Assembly (NCBI GenBank): GCA_963530515.1
Contig: CAUSEC010000013.1
Span: 62,001-126,000, forward strand
DNA from: CBFFRJ01 sp963530515
Lineage (GTDB): Bacteria > Pseudomonadota > Gammaproteobacteria > Enterobacterales > Enterobacteriaceae
Direction of reading: 5' to 3'
Length of the DNA: 64,000 bases
Shown: in pieces, positions 17,673-27,006 of the stretch
Position numbering within the stretch: the stretch's first letter is position 1
Layout: every line of letters begins with the position of its first letter
Notes under the pieces: generated by a model
What the model saw: only the letters and a program-made list of their open reading frames with translations
The model's database searches: none
Told to the model about the DNA's origin: nothing
Made by a program: the position numbers and the translations under genes

Positions 17673-17814
17673 CTCAGTTTAGTTTGTTGTTTTCAGACAA
17701 TAACCATCCCGTCCTGATGCGACAGAACAACATGCCTTTATCAAAACAAGCTGATTTTGTTATTTTTAATTTGGGTACAGAAAAAACTAATTTACCGTAA
17801 TCACTTCTCCAGAT

Positions 17815-18123
17815 TTAACGCTGATAAAGATGAATGATTTCCTCCGATAATTCACGCGCCAGCAATGACGTCATTAAATGATCCTGCGCATGCACCATAA
17901 TTAATGTCATAGGCTGCCGGCCTTCTCCGGCATCCTGTTCAATTAATTTGGTCTGCATCTGATGCGCCTGGCGCGAATAACCGTCGGCTTCACGCAGCAG
18001 GTTATTGGCTTCGGCAAAGTTACCCAGACGCGCCTCACGCAAGGCTTCGAAGCACAGGCTGCGGGACTGTCCGGCGTTAACGATAATCTCCATTACCGCT
18101 TCTTCTAATGCGACCATATTCAT
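17815..18123 (-). CDS. PTS lactose/cellobiose-family EIIA component
   Basis: This 102-residue, all-helical EIIA protein has the family motif MVHAQDHLMTS near the C-terminus. H78 is the expected phosphorylated histidine and D81 the metal-binding residue of the trimer. It receives phosphate from HPr and passes it to the IIB protein of the same operon. Its start ATG is immediately next to the stop of the upstream 6-phospho-beta-glucosidase gene, so the two are coupled. Confidence 0.92.
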   Translation of the reverse strand: MNMVALEEAVMEIIVNAGQSRSLCFEALREARLGNFAEANNLLREADGYSRQAHQMQTKLIEQDAGEGRQPMTLIMVHAQDHLMTSLLARELSEEIIHLYQR

Positions 18124-19512
18124 TTACTCTTCGTCAAAACCATTATTTCCTGCGGTAGCAATAAACCACTCGCCGCTTTTCTTAATGGTACGTTGTTGGG
18201 TTTCTAAATCTAACTGCACAAAGCCATATCTGTTTTTATAGGCATTACACCATGACCAGTTATCAATAAAGGTCCACATATGGTAGCCCAGGCAGTTACA
18301 GCCTTCGCTAATACCTTTATGCAGCCATTTGAGATGGTCTGATATAAACGCAATGCGGTATTGATCGTTTATTTGACCATTTTCAACAAAGCGTTGTTCG
18401 TTTTCGACGCCCATACCGTTTTCAGAAATAAAACAGCGCGGGTTGCCATAATTATCACGAAGGTTCACCAGAATATCGTAAATACCGGGTTCATAAATTT
18501 CCCAGCCACGATACGGGTTCATTTTGCGTCCGGGCATTTCGTAATAATCAAACAGCCATTCGGGCATAAACGGCGAATCCGGGTTGACTGCATTTTCACG
18601 GCACTTCACACGTCGCGGTTGATAGTAGTTAATCCCTAACAGATCGATTTTCCCTTCCGCAATCAACGCCACGTCGTCCGGCTGGCAGGCCGGAAGCTGA
18701 CCGTACTCTTTAAGCAGCGCCACCAGGTCCGCGGGATACTCGCCACGCAGTACCGGATCGAGAAAGCTGCGGTTAAACAGCAGATCGGCATGATGCGAGG
18801 CTTTGACGTCCGCCGGATGCTGCGAGCGCGGGTAGGACGGCGTCAGGTTCAGTACGATGCCAATTTCTCCGGCATAGTGCCCGGCGCGAAAGGCCCGCAC
18901 GGCGCTGGCATGGGCCAGAACGGTGTTGTACGCGACGGTGGCGGCGCGTTTGAAATCCACCACGTTCGGGTAATGGAAGTCATACAGATAACCGCCTTCC
19001 ACCGGCACAATCGGCTCGTTAAAGGTGAACCAGTGGTTGACCCTGTCGCCAAACAGCTCAAAGCAAATCTGCGCGTAACGGCTAAAGGCCTCGACCACTT
19101 CGCGGCTTTCCCAGCCCCCTTTCTCCTGCATCACCATCGGCATATCAAAATGGAACAGGGTAATAAACGGCGTGATCCCCTGGGCCAATAGCTCGTCGAT
19201 AATGTCGTTGTAAAACGCCACCGCCTGCGGATTGACGTCACCAGTTCCATCCGGGATCAGGCGTGCCCAGCTCAGCGACGTCCGAAAACTGTTGTGGTTG
19301 AGCTGCTTTAACAGCGCGATATCCTGACGCCAGTGCTGGTAAAAAGTCGACGTGTCCTGCGGTCCAATCTGACCGTGGAAACGCCAGGGCTGGCTGGCAT
19401 GCCAGGCATCCCAGGTTGTCGCGCTTTTTCCACCCTGGTGACTCTCACCCTCGGTCTGGAGTGCGGAACAGGCGCTGCCCCACCAGAAGTGTTCAGGAAA
19501 TGCGTATTTCAT
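18124..19512 (-). CDS. GH1 6-phospho-beta-glucosidase
   Basis: This 462-residue cytoplasmic family 1 glycosidase starts with the GH1 signature FPEHFWWGSACSALQTEG. The acid/base is E166 in WFTFNEP and the nucleophile E364 in CFISENG. It would hydrolyse phosphorylated beta-glucosides such as cellobiose-6-phosphate or an aryl glucoside phosphate to glucose-6-phosphate plus glucose or aglycone. It lies between the IIC and IIA genes of the same operon. The precise disaccharide is not determined. Confidence 0.93.
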   Translation of the reverse strand: MKYAFPEHFWWGSACSALQTEGESHQGGKSATTWDAWHASQPWRFHGQIGPQDTSTFYQHWRQDIALLKQLNHNSFRTSLSWARLIPDGTGDVNPQAVAFYNDIIDELLAQGITPFITLFHFDMPMVMQEKGGWESREVVEAFSRYAQICFELFGDRVNHWFTFNEPIVPVEGGYLYDFHYPNVVDFKRAATVAYNTVLAHASAVRAFRAGHYAGEIGIVLNLTPSYPRSQHPADVKASHHADLLFNRSFLDPVLRGEYPADLVALLKEYGQLPACQPDDVALIAEGKIDLLGINYYQPRRVKCRENAVNPDSPFMPEWLFDYYEMPGRKMNPYRGWEIYEPGIYDILVNLRDNYGNPRCFISENGMGVENEQRFVENGQINDQYRIAFISDHLKWLHKGISEGCNCLGYHMWTFIDNWSWCNAYKNRYGFVQLDLETQQRTIKKSGEWFIATAGNNGFDEE

Positions 19513-19526
19513 GGTTCTCTCCTTGT

Positions 19527-20855
19527 TCAGTTACTGCCGACGGTTTCCGCCATCGGTACGCTGTTCTGCGCTTTTTGCTCTTCGGTTTTCATCAGTGAAC
19601 GCTCATAGGCACGCAGGAACGGCAGGTACATCAGGGCTGACATCACCATACAAACGACGCACATGACTACCGGACTGAGCGCCCAGTTTGCGGCCCAGGA
19701 GGCACCGATAGGGGCAGGCGTCGTCCACGGCGTCAGCGACACAACCTGCGCCAGCCAGCCCATACGCGTTGCACCGTACGCCAGCACGGCGTTCACCAGC
19801 GGGACGCAGACGAACGGCAGGAACAGCATCGGGTTCATGATGATCGGCGCGCCGAACAGAATCGGTTCGTTGATGTTAAAGAAGCTCGGTACGACGCCCA
19901 TTTTGCCGATGGTACGCAGGTGCAGCACGCGGCTACGCAGCAGCAGGAAGGCCAGCGGCAGGGTTGAACCCACGCCACCAATCAACAGGTAGTGATCCCA
20001 GAAACCTTGCAGGTAAACGTGTGGCAACGCAGCACCCGCCGCCAGAGCGGCCTGGTTGGCGGAGAGGTTTGCCATCCAGAACGGGTTCATGATGCCGGTG
20101 ACAATCAGCGAGCCGTGAATACCGGCAAACCAGAAGATCTGGCAGAGCAGAACGGACAGCAGAATCGTAGGCAGGGAGTCAGACGCGGAGACCAGCGGTT
20201 CCAGCAGGTGCATAATCGCCTGCGGCAGGATCATGCCGGTTTGCGCTTCAATAAACAGGTTCAGCGGGTGCAGCGTACCAATCACTACCAGCACCGGGAT
20301 CAGGATTTCAAACGAACGCGCCACGCCGGTCGGCACTTCTTTTGGCAGCTTGATGGTCACGTTGTGCTGCTTGAGCCAGGCGTAAACGCGGGCGGAGTAA
20401 ATCGCCGTCAGCAGCGCGGTGAAGATGCCCTGGCCGGAGAGATACTGGGTGGAAATCTGCCCTTCATGGTACGGAGCCGCAACCAGCAGGAATGCCATAA
20501 ATGCCAGCAAACCGGTCATCACCGGATCCAGATTGAACTGGCGACCGAGACTTGCGCCAATCCCCACCGAGATAAAGAACGTCATCACGCCCATGCTGAG
20601 GTTAAACGGCAACATCAGTTGTTCACGGTATTGCGTGGAAAAATCCAGCCAGGCACGGGCGAAACCGTTGGTGGTTTCCGGCGAGAATGGCGGGAAAATA
20701 AAGACCAGCATAAAGGAGCCGATTATCATAAACGGCAGCGCGGCAGTGAAGCCGTCGCGGATGGCGATAACGTATTTCTGCTGTCCGAGCTTGCCCGCCA
20801 GTGGGGTAATGGACTGCTCAATGACGCCAATCATAGACTGATATAACGAACTCAT
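19527..20855 (-). CDS. PTS cellobiose-family EIIC permease
   Basis: This 442-residue membrane component has about ten hydrophobic segments. The N-terminus MSSLYQSMIGVIEQSITPLAGKL and the motif FFNINEPILFGAP are typical of lactose/cellobiose-type IIC (CelB). It translocates and, with phospho-IIB, phosphorylates the incoming beta-glucoside. It is preceded by the IIB gene (11-base gap) and followed by the GH1 gene (14-base gap). Confidence 0.93.
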   Translation of the reverse strand: MSSLYQSMIGVIEQSITPLAGKLGQQKYVIAIRDGFTAALPFMIIGSFMLVFIFPPFSPETTNGFARAWLDFSTQYREQLMLPFNLSMGVMTFFISVGIGASLGRQFNLDPVMTGLLAFMAFLLVAAPYHEGQISTQYLSGQGIFTALLTAIYSARVYAWLKQHNVTIKLPKEVPTGVARSFEILIPVLVVIGTLHPLNLFIEAQTGMILPQAIMHLLEPLVSASDSLPTILLSVLLCQIFWFAGIHGSLIVTGIMNPFWMANLSANQAALAAGAALPHVYLQGFWDHYLLIGGVGSTLPLAFLLLRSRVLHLRTIGKMGVVPSFFNINEPILFGAPIIMNPMLFLPFVCVPLVNAVLAYGATRMGWLAQVVSLTPWTTPAPIGASWAANWALSPVVMCVVCMVMSALMYLPFLRAYERSLMKTEEQKAQNSVPMAETVGSN

Positions 20856-20866
20856 GGGTTCACCTT

Positions 20867-21181
20867 TTAGTGCGCCGCTTCAATCAGCGACAATGCATAG
20901 TCCAGTACTTTATCGCCACGCTGCATCCCGTAGTCCATCGGATTGATGGGTTGCACGGGGATGCCGGCGGCAGCGGCCTTTTCTGACAGCGTGTTTAACA
21001 TATATTTTACTTGCGGTCCGAGAAGCACAACCTGGTATCGCGGAAACTGCATATCAAACTCAGCGACGCCAAACGCATCGATCTCGACCGGTAAATTCCG
21101 TTCCTTCGCCTCATCCAGCATTTTCCTCACCAGCAAGCTGGTAGACATCCCTGCGGAGCAACACAACATAATCCTGAACAT
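20867..21181 (-). CDS. PTS cellobiose-family EIIB component
   Basis: This 104-residue cytoplasmic EIIB has its phosphocysteine in the P-loop LCCSAGMSTS (Cys8 by position). It takes phosphate from the operon's IIA and donates it to sugar bound by IIC. It is the first gene of the minus-strand operon, so the promoter lies in 21182-21420, where two operator-like palindromes are found. Confidence 0.93.
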   Translation of the reverse strand: MFRIMLCCSAGMSTSLLVRKMLDEAKERNLPVEIDAFGVAEFDMQFPRYQVVLLGPQVKYMLNTLSEKAAAAGIPVQPINPMDYGMQRGDKVLDYALSLIEAAH

Positions 21182-21233
21182 CGTTGACCATCCTCGAATG
21201 TAAAAAGTTATTGCGGAGACGATTGGATAACAT

Positions 21234-21251
21234 ATGGAAACCGGTTTCCAT
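21234..21251. promoter_or_regulatory. LacI-family operator, copy 1
   Basis: A perfect 18-base palindrome, ATGGAAACCGGTTTCCAT, with the central CG typical of LacI/GalR-family operators, lies 53 bases upstream of the IIB start. It is probably bound by the divergently encoded LacI-family protein. Confidence 0.75.
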
Positions 21252-21359
21252 TTGAACGCTAAGGAAGTGTGACAATCATCAAAATCTCAGTGATATAAGG
21301 TCTTTTTTCTGGATTCAGGTCACGGAAATGGGCGCTTTTCTGATAGCAAGTGAGTCCAA

Positions 21360-21378
21360 ATGGAAAATCGGTTTCCAT
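21360..21378. promoter_or_regulatory. LacI-family operator, copy 2 (one base longer spacer)
   Basis: ATGGAAAATCGGTTTCCAT repeats the TGGAAA and TTTCCA arms of the operator at 21234-21251 but with five rather than four bases between them. It lies about 110 bases closer to the regulator gene. Two sites in a divergent promoter region suggest looping or joint control of both transcripts. Confidence 0.65.
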
Positions 21379-21476
21379 GAAAAAAAGAAAAGGATATACT
21401 TCGAGTGGTTATATTATGAACCGTTGTGGTACTTGGATTTTGCAGGCGAGTTGACGACGCCTGTCAGGGGAGAAAG

Positions 21477-22430
21477 ATGTCTACTATCAACGATGTATCA
21501 CGTTTAGCTGGGGTGTCGAAAGCCACAGTCTCACGGGTGTTGAGTGGTTCGCGCGGGGTTAAGGAAGCCAGTCGCCTCGCCGTACTGAAAGCGGTTGATG
21601 AGCTGAATTATCGGCCCAATGTCATTGCGCAGTCCTTACTCAGCCAGTCGACAGGCTGCATCGGCGTTATTTGCGCCCAGGACAACATCAACCAAACCAC
21701 CGGTTATCTCTACGCGCTGGAAAAACACCTCAGTCAGAATCAAAAACACCTGCTGTTGCGCTTCGCGAATACCAAAACGGGCGTGATGAATGCGCTGGAT
21801 GAACTGACCTGCGGCTTGTGCGATGACATCCTGATCATCGGCGCGCGTTTTCCGCTCGATATCACCGATGAAAACGTCATTCTGGTTGACTGCGCAGAGT
21901 CCGACACGCCCAACAGCATCCAGTTTGATCATGCTTTTGCTGCTGAAACAGCCTGTAACTTCCTGATAAGCCAGGGCAGACGGCAAATCGCGCTGATTCA
22001 CCCGGATGCGCGTGGCTCCACTGACCAGGTGCTGCTCGGTTACAAACACGCGCTGGAGAACAATTTCCTGCCGTTCAACCGCAATCTGGTTTTTATGGAT
22101 GACACCTCCTCGTCCGTGGCGCTTCAGGTGCTGCTCAACAATGCGACTACCCTCAATTTTAACGCGTTGCTGGTGGCCGACGAACAAGAAGCCCAGCGCG
22201 TTATCCCGCAGTTGCAGGCGTTTAATAAATCCGTGCCGGGCGACATCATGGTCTTTAGCCTCGCCGGTTCACTGCATCTGCCGGGCATTCCGAAAATTCC
22301 GGCCATTGAGTACTCAATGGATGCCATGGCGGCACGCATTGTGGCGTGGCTCAATGAAAAAACCAAAAGCGTGCTCGGTTCCTGCGTGGTGCGCGGGGAT
22401 TTAATTATTCCCGAGATGGTGAAACGCTAG
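21477..22430 (+). CDS. LacI-family regulator of the cellobiose-type PTS operon
   Basis: This 317-residue protein has an N-terminal LacI helix-turn-helix (MSTINDVSRLAGVSKATVSRVLSG, residues 1-24) and hinge (YRPNVIAQSLLS). A periplasmic-binding-like ligand domain reaches the C-terminus. It is encoded divergently from the PTS operon with two matching palindromes between them, so it most likely represses both. The ATG at 21477 follows GGGGAGAAAG; upstream in-frame codons do not belong to the family. The likely inducer is a phosphorylated or free beta-glucoside. Confidence 0.9.
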   Translation: MSTINDVSRLAGVSKATVSRVLSGSRGVKEASRLAVLKAVDELNYRPNVIAQSLLSQSTGCIGVICAQDNINQTTGYLYALEKHLSQNQKHLLLRFANTKTGVMNALDELTCGLCDDILIIGARFPLDITDENVILVDCAESDTPNSIQFDHAFAAETACNFLISQGRRQIALIHPDARGSTDQVLLGYKHALENNFLPFNRNLVFMDDTSSSVALQVLLNNATTLNFNALLVADEQEAQRVIPQLQAFNKSVPGDIMVFSLAGSLHLPGIPKIPAIEYSMDAMAARIVAWLNEKTKSVLGSCVVRGDLIIPEMVKR

Positions 22431-22444
22431 CCCTCTCTGTTAAA

Positions 22445-22470
22445 GGGGGCGTTGCTGCCCCCGTTTCTGC
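22445..22470 (+). terminator. Terminator-like hairpin after the LacI-family gene
   Basis: GGGGGC and GCCCCC are separated by six bases and followed by GTTTCTGCTTT, 15 bases after the stop codon. The T tract is interrupted, so the hairpin is moderately convincing. Confidence 0.6.
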
Positions 22471-22622
22471 TTTATCCTTCCTGTCTCAACCTCACTCTTT
22501 CCTCGTTGTATCAATAACGTTTTTTTTCACTGAAACAAGGTGTCAGAAAATATCTATCAAATGCATGGAAGAACCTTAAGATCTTTCTTTTTGTGAATTT
22601 TCAATAATCCAATCAAGATCTC

Positions 22623-22639
22623 AAAACACTGTTTCAATT
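22623..22639. promoter_or_regulatory. KdgR-like box upstream of kdgM
   Basis: AAAACACTGTTTCAATT fits the KdgR repressor pattern AATRAAAYRNYRTTTYATT in its core (AAACA-CTG-TTTCA). It lies in the 556-base AT-rich gap 22431-22986 in front of kdgM, which otherwise shows only a terminator hairpin and no gene. No kdgR gene is in the window. Confidence 0.45.
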
Positions 22640-22986
22640 TATGTCAAATTGTGTTTCGTTGGTTTGGCTTGAGATTTGTCTTCTCGCCTGTCAAATGATG
22701 TCATGCCACTGAAGGTGTTTTACTTAAATAGAAAAAGGAGTGTGCCTATAACATTTACTCTTTGATTTTATTAAACATCTAACACCCTTGATGCGATGGT
22801 TATCCTATCGCCGGGAATGCTATTATTCTTTTTTCACTAAATACAAATGTTTCGACTTCTGAAGCAGGGATCATTCTGTCTTATATAAATATTAGGTTTT
22901 CACTGCTTCGAAAATAAAAGATTAAGCAATACAGAAGTTGCAGAGGACTGCAAACAAACTCGTACTCTACATAAGAGGGATGCTTT

Positions 22987-23688
22987 ATGCTTCGCACATT
23001 GATTTTACTTTCAATACCTTTGGTTAGCCTTACCGCTCACGCTGTAACTTTCGATTACCGTCATGAAATGACAGACAATGCCGGTAATTCTCATAAAGAC
23101 AGATTGCTCATGTCCCATCGATTTGCTAATGGTTTCGGGTTATCCCTGGAAGGCAAATGGAAAGGCGGTCAGGACAAAGACAAGATTTATCACGAAACGG
23201 TCAGCAATGGGACCGAAGTGGTTGCAAGCTATGTCTATAAATTTAACTCCGACTTCCAGATAGAGCCGGGTTTTTCTCTGGATTCGGGTTCGTCATTTAA
23301 TAATTATCGCCCCTATTTGCGTGGTAAGTACAACCTCACCAGTGATGTTGCGGCTTCCTTGCGTTATCGCCCTTATTACAAGCGGCTGACCAACAATATT
23401 GGTAGCTACAAAGATACCAGTGAAACAGGTTACAACCTTACCACGGTGCTCTCCTGGAAATTTCTTAAGGATTACCAGCTGGAGTACGAATTTGACTATA
23501 AGAAATCAACGTCAGCAGGTGTCATCCTGTCAGATAATGAAGATTATGAATGGACGCACGATGTCAAATTATCCTGGAACTTCGATAAGAACTGGGCACC
23601 CTATGCTGCAATTGGTAACGTTCCAGGCAGTAAAACAACAGACGAAAGGCAGACGCGTTACCGCGTTGGGCTGAAATATTCGTTCTAA
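22987..23688 (+). CDS. kdgM: Oligogalacturonate-specific porin, KdgM family
   Basis: This 233-residue outer-membrane protein has a signal peptide (LILLSIPLVSLTAHA, cleavage near residue 19). Alternating beta-strands follow, ending YRVGLKYSF, the terminal aromatic of outer-membrane barrels. It resembles the KdgM/NanC family of 12-stranded anionic oligosaccharide porins (FDYRHEMTDNAGNSHKDRLLMSHRF). It would admit oligogalacturonides to the periplasm for TogMNAB. An AGAGGGATGCTTT segment precedes the ATG. Base composition is more AT-rich than the backbone genes. Confidence 0.88.
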   Translation: MLRTLILLSIPLVSLTAHAVTFDYRHEMTDNAGNSHKDRLLMSHRFANGFGLSLEGKWKGGQDKDKIYHETVSNGTEVVASYVYKFNSDFQIEPGFSLDSGSSFNNYRPYLRGKYNLTSDVAASLRYRPYYKRLTNNIGSYKDTSETGYNLTTVLSWKFLKDYQLEYEFDYKKSTSAGVILSDNEDYEWTHDVKLSWNFDKNWAPYAAIGNVPGSKTTDERQTRYRVGLKYSF

Positions 23689-23700
23689 CTGTTGAGCCTT

Positions 23701-23742
23701 ACACTGTAGATAGGGGTTGTAAAAACCCTTATCTATCAGTGT
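23701..23742. terminator. Long hairpin after kdgM
   Basis: ACACTG-TAGATAGGGGTT pairs with AACCCTTATCTA-TCAGTGT across a short loop, giving about 18 paired bases just after the kdgM stop. There is no T run, so it may stabilise the kdgM mRNA 3' end or act as a weak terminator. Confidence 0.55.
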
Positions 23743-23792
23743 CATGAGTGCGTTTCTTTAATGGATACGAACAGGTTTTGGGCCTAAAAAAA

Positions 23793-23816
23793 TAAAATGA
23801 AACGCTGTTTCGACTT
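23793..23816. promoter_or_regulatory. KdgR-like box upstream of togMNAB
   Basis: TAAAATGAAACGCTGTTTCG matches the KdgR consensus well (TGAAACG-C-TGTTTCG symmetry). It is followed by GATCACACTT, a possible CRP half-site. It lies about 250 bases before togM inside the 380-base gap 23689-24068, which has no gene. Confidence 0.55.
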
Positions 23817-24068
23817 CGATCACACTTCTGAGATTTATAGAATGACGTAGCGCTAAATTTCAATACACTGAATCAAAACCTGAGAGAAATACGTTTTCAT
23901 TAATGAGTTTATATGGCAACGCATAGGATAAAAATGCGTTCGATATTTGGCGTTGATAGGGAATTATTATGCCCCGCAGCAGATGTATTTTCTCATATGC
24001 AGAGCCCGTTCAGGCCTGTAGTACCACATTAACATTATTCTATCCGTACTTATTGTTAGAGGGTCTGT

Positions 24069-24959
24069 ATGAATGAAAATAAGCTTCTGGGGCTGGCCTG
24101 GATATCGCCTTATATCATTGGGTTGATAATCTTTACTGCCTTCCCGTTTGTTTCATCCTTCTTCCTCAGTTTTACTGAGTATGATTTGATGAGTCCTCCC
24201 GTATTTAATGGGATTGAAAACTATCGCTACATGTTTACAGAAGATACTCTCTTCTGGAAATCTATGGGCGTCACTTTTGCTTATGTATTTCTGACAATAC
24301 CGTTAAAGCTTGCCTTTGCTTTAGGTATTGCGTTTGTTTTGAATTTTAAATTACGCGGAATAGGTTTTTTCCGTACGGCTTATTATATTCCGTCCATTCT
24401 CGGCAGCTCTGTTGCTATTGCCGTCCTGTGGCGCGCACTTTTTGCCATTGATGGTCTGCTGAATAGCTTTATCGGCGTATTTGGTCTTGACCCGGTGAAC
24501 TGGCTGGGTGAGCCGTCGCTGGCGCTGATGTCCGTGACGCTGCTGCGCGTCTGGCAGTTTGGGTCGGCCATGGTCATCTTCCTGGCGGCGCTGCAAAACG
24601 TGCCTCAGTCGCAATACGAAGCGGCGATGATCGACGGTGCTTCAAAATGGCAGATGTTCATGAAAGTGACCGTGCCTTTGATTACCCCGGTGATTTTCTT
24701 CAACTTCATTATGCAAACCACGCAGGCGTTCCAGGAATTTACCGGGCCGTATGTCATTACCGGCGGTGGGCCAACCTATTCCACATACCTGTTCTCGCTC
24801 TACATCTACGACACCGCATTCAAATATTTCGATATGGGCTACGGCGCTGCGCTGGCCTGGATCTTATTCCTGGTCGTTGCGGTCTTTGCCGCCATCGCCT
24901 TCAAGTCATCGAAATACTGGGTGTTCTATTCCGCCGATAAGGGAGGCAAAAATGGCTGA
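24069..24959 (+). CDS. togM: Oligogalacturonide ABC permease TogM
   Basis: This 296-residue inner-membrane permease of the carbohydrate ABC type (MalF-like) has six membrane segments. The cytoplasmic coupling EAA loop is in QYEAAMIDGASKWQMFMKVTVPLI. With TogN it forms the channel for oligogalacturonides delivered by TogB and powered by TogA. togN starts inside its last codons (8-base overlap). Assignment to the Tog system rests on sequence family plus the KdgM-TogMNAB-Ogl neighbourhood. Confidence 0.9.
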   Translation: MNENKLLGLAWISPYIIGLIIFTAFPFVSSFFLSFTEYDLMSPPVFNGIENYRYMFTEDTLFWKSMGVTFAYVFLTIPLKLAFALGIAFVLNFKLRGIGFFRTAYYIPSILGSSVAIAVLWRALFAIDGLLNSFIGVFGLDPVNWLGEPSLALMSVTLLRVWQFGSAMVIFLAALQNVPQSQYEAAMIDGASKWQMFMKVTVPLITPVIFFNFIMQTTQAFQEFTGPYVITGGGPTYSTYLFSLYIYDTAFKYFDMGYGAALAWILFLVVAVFAAIAFKSSKYWVFYSADKGGKNG

Positions 24960-25854
24960 TATTCAACAACTCTCCACGGCGAGAAGCATTGCAGAGCAGG
25001 AAGTGGCGCGCACGCTGCGCAAAGAGAAGATTAACGCCAGCATTCGCTACGTCGTTTTGCTGTTCGTCGGTTTGCTGATGCTCTACCCGCTGGTGTGGAT
25101 GTTCTCGGCGTCGTTCAAACCGAATCATGAAATCTTCACCACCCTGAGCCTGTGGCCTGCGAATGCCACCTGGGACGGCTTTATTAACGGCTGGAAAACC
25201 GGCACCGAGTACAACTTTGGCCATTACATGCTGAACACGTTCAAGTATGTGATCCCGAAAGTTATCCTGACCATTATCTCGTCCACCATCGTGGCGTACG
25301 GCTTTGCCCGCTTTGAGATCCCGTGGAAGAACTTTTGGTTCGCGACACTCATCGCCACCATGCTGCTGCCGAGCACCGTGCTGCTGATCCCGCAGTACCT
25401 CATGTTCCGCGAAATGGGCATGCTCAACAGCTACATGCCGCTCTACCTGCCGCTGGCTTTTGCCACGCAAGGGTTCTTCGTTTTCATGCTGATCCAGTTC
25501 CTGCGCGGTGTGCCGCGTGACATGGAAGAGGCAGCGCAAATCGACGGCTGCAACTCCTTCCAGGTGCTGTGGTACGTGGTGGTGCCCATCCTGAAACCGG
25601 CCATTATCTCGGTCGCGCTGTTCCAGTTTATGTGGTCGATGAACGACTTTATCGGCCCGCTGATTTATGTCTACAGCGTGGATAAGTACCCCATCGCACT
25701 GGCGTTGAAAATGTCCATTGATGTCACCGAAGGTGCGCCGTGGAACGAAATTCTGGCAATGGCGAGCATCTCCATTCTGCCATCCATCATTGTGTTCTTC
25801 CTGGCGCAGCGCTACTTCGTGCAGGGCGTGACCAGCAGCGGAATTAAAGGCTAA
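24952..25854 (+). CDS. togN: Oligogalacturonide ABC permease TogN
   Basis: This 300-residue MalG-type permease has an N-terminal cytoplasmic stretch (MADIQQLSTARSIAEQEVAR), six membrane helices and the EAA loop MEEAAQIDGCNSFQVLWYVVVPIL. The ATG at 24952 follows GGGAGG and overlaps togM by 8 bases. A much longer reading frame upstream is an overlapping shadow of togM and was not used. It is the partner of TogM in the inner membrane. Confidence 0.9.
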   Translation: MADIQQLSTARSIAEQEVARTLRKEKINASIRYVVLLFVGLLMLYPLVWMFSASFKPNHEIFTTLSLWPANATWDGFINGWKTGTEYNFGHYMLNTFKYVIPKVILTIISSTIVAYGFARFEIPWKNFWFATLIATMLLPSTVLLIPQYLMFREMGMLNSYMPLYLPLAFATQGFFVFMLIQFLRGVPRDMEEAAQIDGCNSFQVLWYVVVPILKPAIISVALFQFMWSMNDFIGPLIYVYSVDKYPIALALKMSIDVTEGAPWNEILAMASISILPSIIVFFLAQRYFVQGVTSSGIKG

Positions 25855-25866
25855 GAGGGAAATATC

Positions 25867-27006
25867 ATGGCTGAAGTTATCTTCAACAAACTGGAAAAAG
25901 TCTATTCCAACGGTTTCAAAGCGGTACATGGTATCGACCTTAAAATTGCCGAAGGTGAGTTTATGGTGATTGTCGGCCCGTCCGGCTGCGCCAAATCCAC
26001 CACGCTGCGTATGCTGGCCGGGCTTGAAACCATCAGCGGTGGTGAAGTGCGCATCGGTGAGAAAATCGTCAACAACCTGGCGCCGAAAGCGCGCGGGATT
26101 GCGATGGTGTTCCAGAACTACGCGCTTTACCCGCACATGACCGTGCGTGAGAACCTGGCCTTTGGCCTGAAGCTGAGCAAGTTGCCAAAAGATCAGATTG
26201 AATCTCAGGTAAACGAAGCGGCAAAAATCCTTGAGCTGGAAGAGCTGCTCGACCGCCTGCCGCGCCAGCTTTCCGGTGGCCAGGCCCAGCGCGTGGCGGT
26301 GGGGCGTGCCATCGTCAAAAAACCGGACGTGTTCCTGTTCGACGAACCGCTCTCCAACCTCGACGCCAAACTGCGCGCCTCCATGCGTATCCGTATTTCC
26401 GACCTGCACAAGCAGCTTAAGAAATCGGGCAAACCGGCGACCACCGTTTATGTCACCCACGATCAGACCGAAGCCATGACCATGGGTGACCGCATCTGCG
26501 TGATGAAACTCGGTCACATCATGCAGGTCGATACCCCGGATAACCTCTATCACAAGCCGAAAAACATGTTTGTGGCCGGGTTTATCGGTGCGCCAGAGAT
26601 GAACATTCGCGCCAGCAAACTGGTGAATGAAAACGGTCGCCTGGCCCTGACCATTGGCAGCGAAACCATGCCGTTGAGTGAGGCGTTACACGACAAGCTC
26701 GCTGCTCATCAGAGCGATGACGTGTTCTACGGTATTCGCCCGGAATTTGTTTCGCTGTCCGACGAGCCGTTTGTTGAGGGCGGGTGCCGGGGTGAAATGG
26801 TCCGCGTGGAAAACATGGGCCATGAATTCTTTGTCTATCTGAAGGTGGCGGATTATGAACTGACGGCCCGCATCCCTTCCGATGAGGCTAAGCCACTGAT
26901 TGAAAAAGGTCTTCATCGACTGGTGTATTTCAAATTCGACATGAACAAGTGTCATGTTTTCGATGCAAAAACGGAACAGAACATCTCTCTGAATGGAGTT
27001 CAATAA
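25867..27006 (+). CDS. togA: Oligogalacturonide ABC ATPase TogA
   Basis: This 379-residue MalK/UgpC-type ATPase has a nucleotide domain (about 1-235) with signature LSGGQAQRVAVGRAI and Walker B VFLFDEPLSNLDAK. A C-terminal OB-fold regulatory domain follows (about 240-379). The P-loop reads GPSGCAKSTT, with Ala in place of the usual Gly before the lysine. It powers TogMN. Its stop TAA shares its last base with the ATG of togB. Confidence 0.92.
   Translation: MAEVIFNKLEKVYSNGFKAVHGIDLKIAEGEFMVIVGPSGCAKSTTLRMLAGLETISGGEVRIGEKIVNNLAPKARGIAMVFQNYALYPHMTVRENLAFGLKLSKLPKDQIESQVNEAAKILELEELLDRLPRQLSGGQAQRVAVGRAIVKKPDVFLFDEPLSNLDAKLRASMRIRISDLHKQLKKSGKPATTVYVTHDQTEAMTMGDRICVMKLGHIMQVDTPDNLYHKPKNMFVAGFIGAPEMNIRASKLVNENGRLALTIGSETMPLSEALHDKLAAHQSDDVFYGIRPEFVSLSDEPFVEGGCRGEMVRVENMGHEFFVYLKVADYELTARIPSDEAKPLIEKGLHRLVYFKFDMNKCHVFDAKTEQNISLNGVQ

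Noticed and set aside
24901..26553. Long minus-strand open frame (550 codons) opposite togN/togA
   Set aside because: It is antisense to well-supported ABC genes and its translation (His/Gln/Arg-rich) has no family features; such frames arise from codon bias in GC-rich genes.
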